From positions 1,178,001-1,242,000 of the forward strand of contig NZ_CP097810.1 in NCBI RefSeq assembly GCF_000364165.2: 64,000 nt of DNA, read 5' to 3'. Shown in pieces: positions 63,600-64,000 of this stretch (position 1 is the stretch's first letter; each line of letters begins with the position of its first letter). Under the pieces are notes generated by a model that saw only the letters and a list, made by a program, of their open reading frames with translations, was not told the origin of the DNA and did not search any database. Source of the stretch: Clostridium sp. MD294. GTDB taxonomy: Bacteria > Bacillota > Clostridia > Lachnospirales > Anaerotignaceae. A program made the position numbers and the translations under genes.

Positions 63600-64000
63600 T
63601 ACATTATGCTAAGTTCCTTTGCTATAATTTTTTTACTGATTTCATAATATGGCTTATTGTTTATCAAAAGAAAAAGTGAAGTAGAAAAAGACTGTAGACA
63701 ATTTTCTAATATTTTTTTAAGAACTTCATCCATATTGTCTGCTGTTATACTGTCTACTGTTAGCTTTTTACAAATCATAAATTCATTTGTTTTATAATAT
63801 AGCATTTCCAAAAATATCATATCAGAATAATCTAAAAAAATATCATATTGTTTTAGATTTTCTTTGATTGCTTCTTTCCATATGTTTTTTTCTGCTTTAT
63901 ATCGTACATTAGAATTTCCGATTAAATAATCAACTGATACTTGTAAAAAGTTTGCTAATTTCATTAAATCACTTATATTAGGCTGATTTTTTCCACTTTC
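63599..64000 (-). CDS. XRE-like regulator heading the agr operon (partial)
   Basis: The gene enters from beyond the right edge. Reading in frame from the edge gives ESGKNQPNISDLMKLANFLQVSVDYLIGNSNV, the second half of an XRE helix-turn-helix, so the ATG inside the window is not the start. A C-terminal helical domain of about 100 residues follows. It is coupled to agrA by a one-base overlap and probably regulates the operon. Confidence 0.78.
   Translation of the reverse strand, partial: ESGKNQPNISDLMKLANFLQVSVDYLIGNSNVRYKAEKNIWKEAIKENLKQYDIFLDYSDMIFLEMLYYKTNEFMICKKLTVDSITADNMDEVLKKILENCLQSFSTSLFLLINNKPYYEISKKIIAKELSIM

Larger units (their letters stand above)
54137..64000. mobile_element. Serine-recombinase element 3 (partial), carrying an agr operon
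   Basis: Begins at the break in the element 2 integrase with the 3' end of a large serine recombinase gene. Three such genes form an operon. Then follow a DUF6870-like gene, a sigma-region-4-like gene and a minus-strand agr operon reaching the window edge. Its far end is not visible, so the extent is inferred. Confidence 0.6.

Overview
The window comes from a low-GC Gram-positive anaerobe. Coding is strongly A/T-biased, ribosome binding sites are strong GGAGG-type, and a glmS ribozyme sits upstream of glmS. The ribosomal-protein/RNA polymerase cluster has the Clostridia order, and several gene families (TSCPD protein, DUF2325, acyl-CoA:acetate CoA-transferase, Agr-type quorum sensing) fit a Lachnospiraceae-like gut Clostridium. 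I cannot name genus or species. I found no rRNA genes, tRNA genes or CRISPR arrays.

Layout. (1) 1-7.1 kb: a minus-strand lon-engB operon, with lon broken by a one-base frameshift; glmS behind its self-cleaving ribozyme; a flavin-type oxidase-like protein, a 3-methyladenine DNA glycosylase and an unknown protein. (2) 7.1-11.7 kb: metal homeostasis, with a three-gene zinc ABC transporter (znuA-C-B), a TSCPD protein, and a DUF2325 protein divergent from a DtxR-family repressor with a candidate operator between them. (3) 11.9-12.5 kb: a small HTH gene and two copies of a structured intergenic repeat; a third copy lies at 38 kb. (4) 12.5-42.9 kb: the translation/transcription core, rpmG-secE-nusG-rplK-rplA, rplJ-rplL, rpoB-rpoC, rpsL-rpsG-fusA-tuf. 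It is interrupted by a transporter plus a decayed gene between rplA and rplJ, and by about 10 kb of miscellaneous genes (nuclease lipoprotein, acetyltransferases, radical SAM, CoA-transferase, dCMP deaminase, PhzF, small unknowns) between rplL and rpoB. An L10 leader, candidate L1-type leaders and clear sigma-A promoters are visible. Three small XRE regulators and a Spo0A-C-like small protein follow rpoC.

(5) 42.9-52.3 kb: an integrative element inserted in the 3' end of tuf. A 38-bp perfect direct repeat of tuf sequence marks both ends, and paired 11-bp-period repeats (candidate integrase arm sites) lie about 100 bp inside each end. It encodes an XRE repressor, an excisionase-like protein, a tyrosine integrase and a RepA-like ATPase followed by an array of palindromes (candidate origin). 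Its defence-type cargo is a single-chain type IIL restriction-modification enzyme, an Abi-alpha (DUF4393) protein and a HicAB toxin-antitoxin pair. No relaxase or capsid gene is present, so it looks like a phage-satellite-style or integrative-replicon island. (6) 52.3-54.1 kb: the left end of a second, related element stacked on the same site, with its own tuf tail and terminator, XRE gene and a frameshifted, truncated integrase. (7) 54.1 kb to the end: a third element that appears to have inserted inside that second integrase. It starts with an operon of three large serine recombinases and carries a DUF6870-like protein, a sigma-region-4-like protein and a complete minus-strand agr operon: XRE - agrA - agrC - agrB - agrD-like - Spo0A-C-like - terminator.

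The most notable points are the tandem tuf-tail-replacing elements, the quorum-sensing operon on a serine-recombinase element with an atypical AgrD, and a repeat family whose hairpins are kept by compensatory changes between copies.
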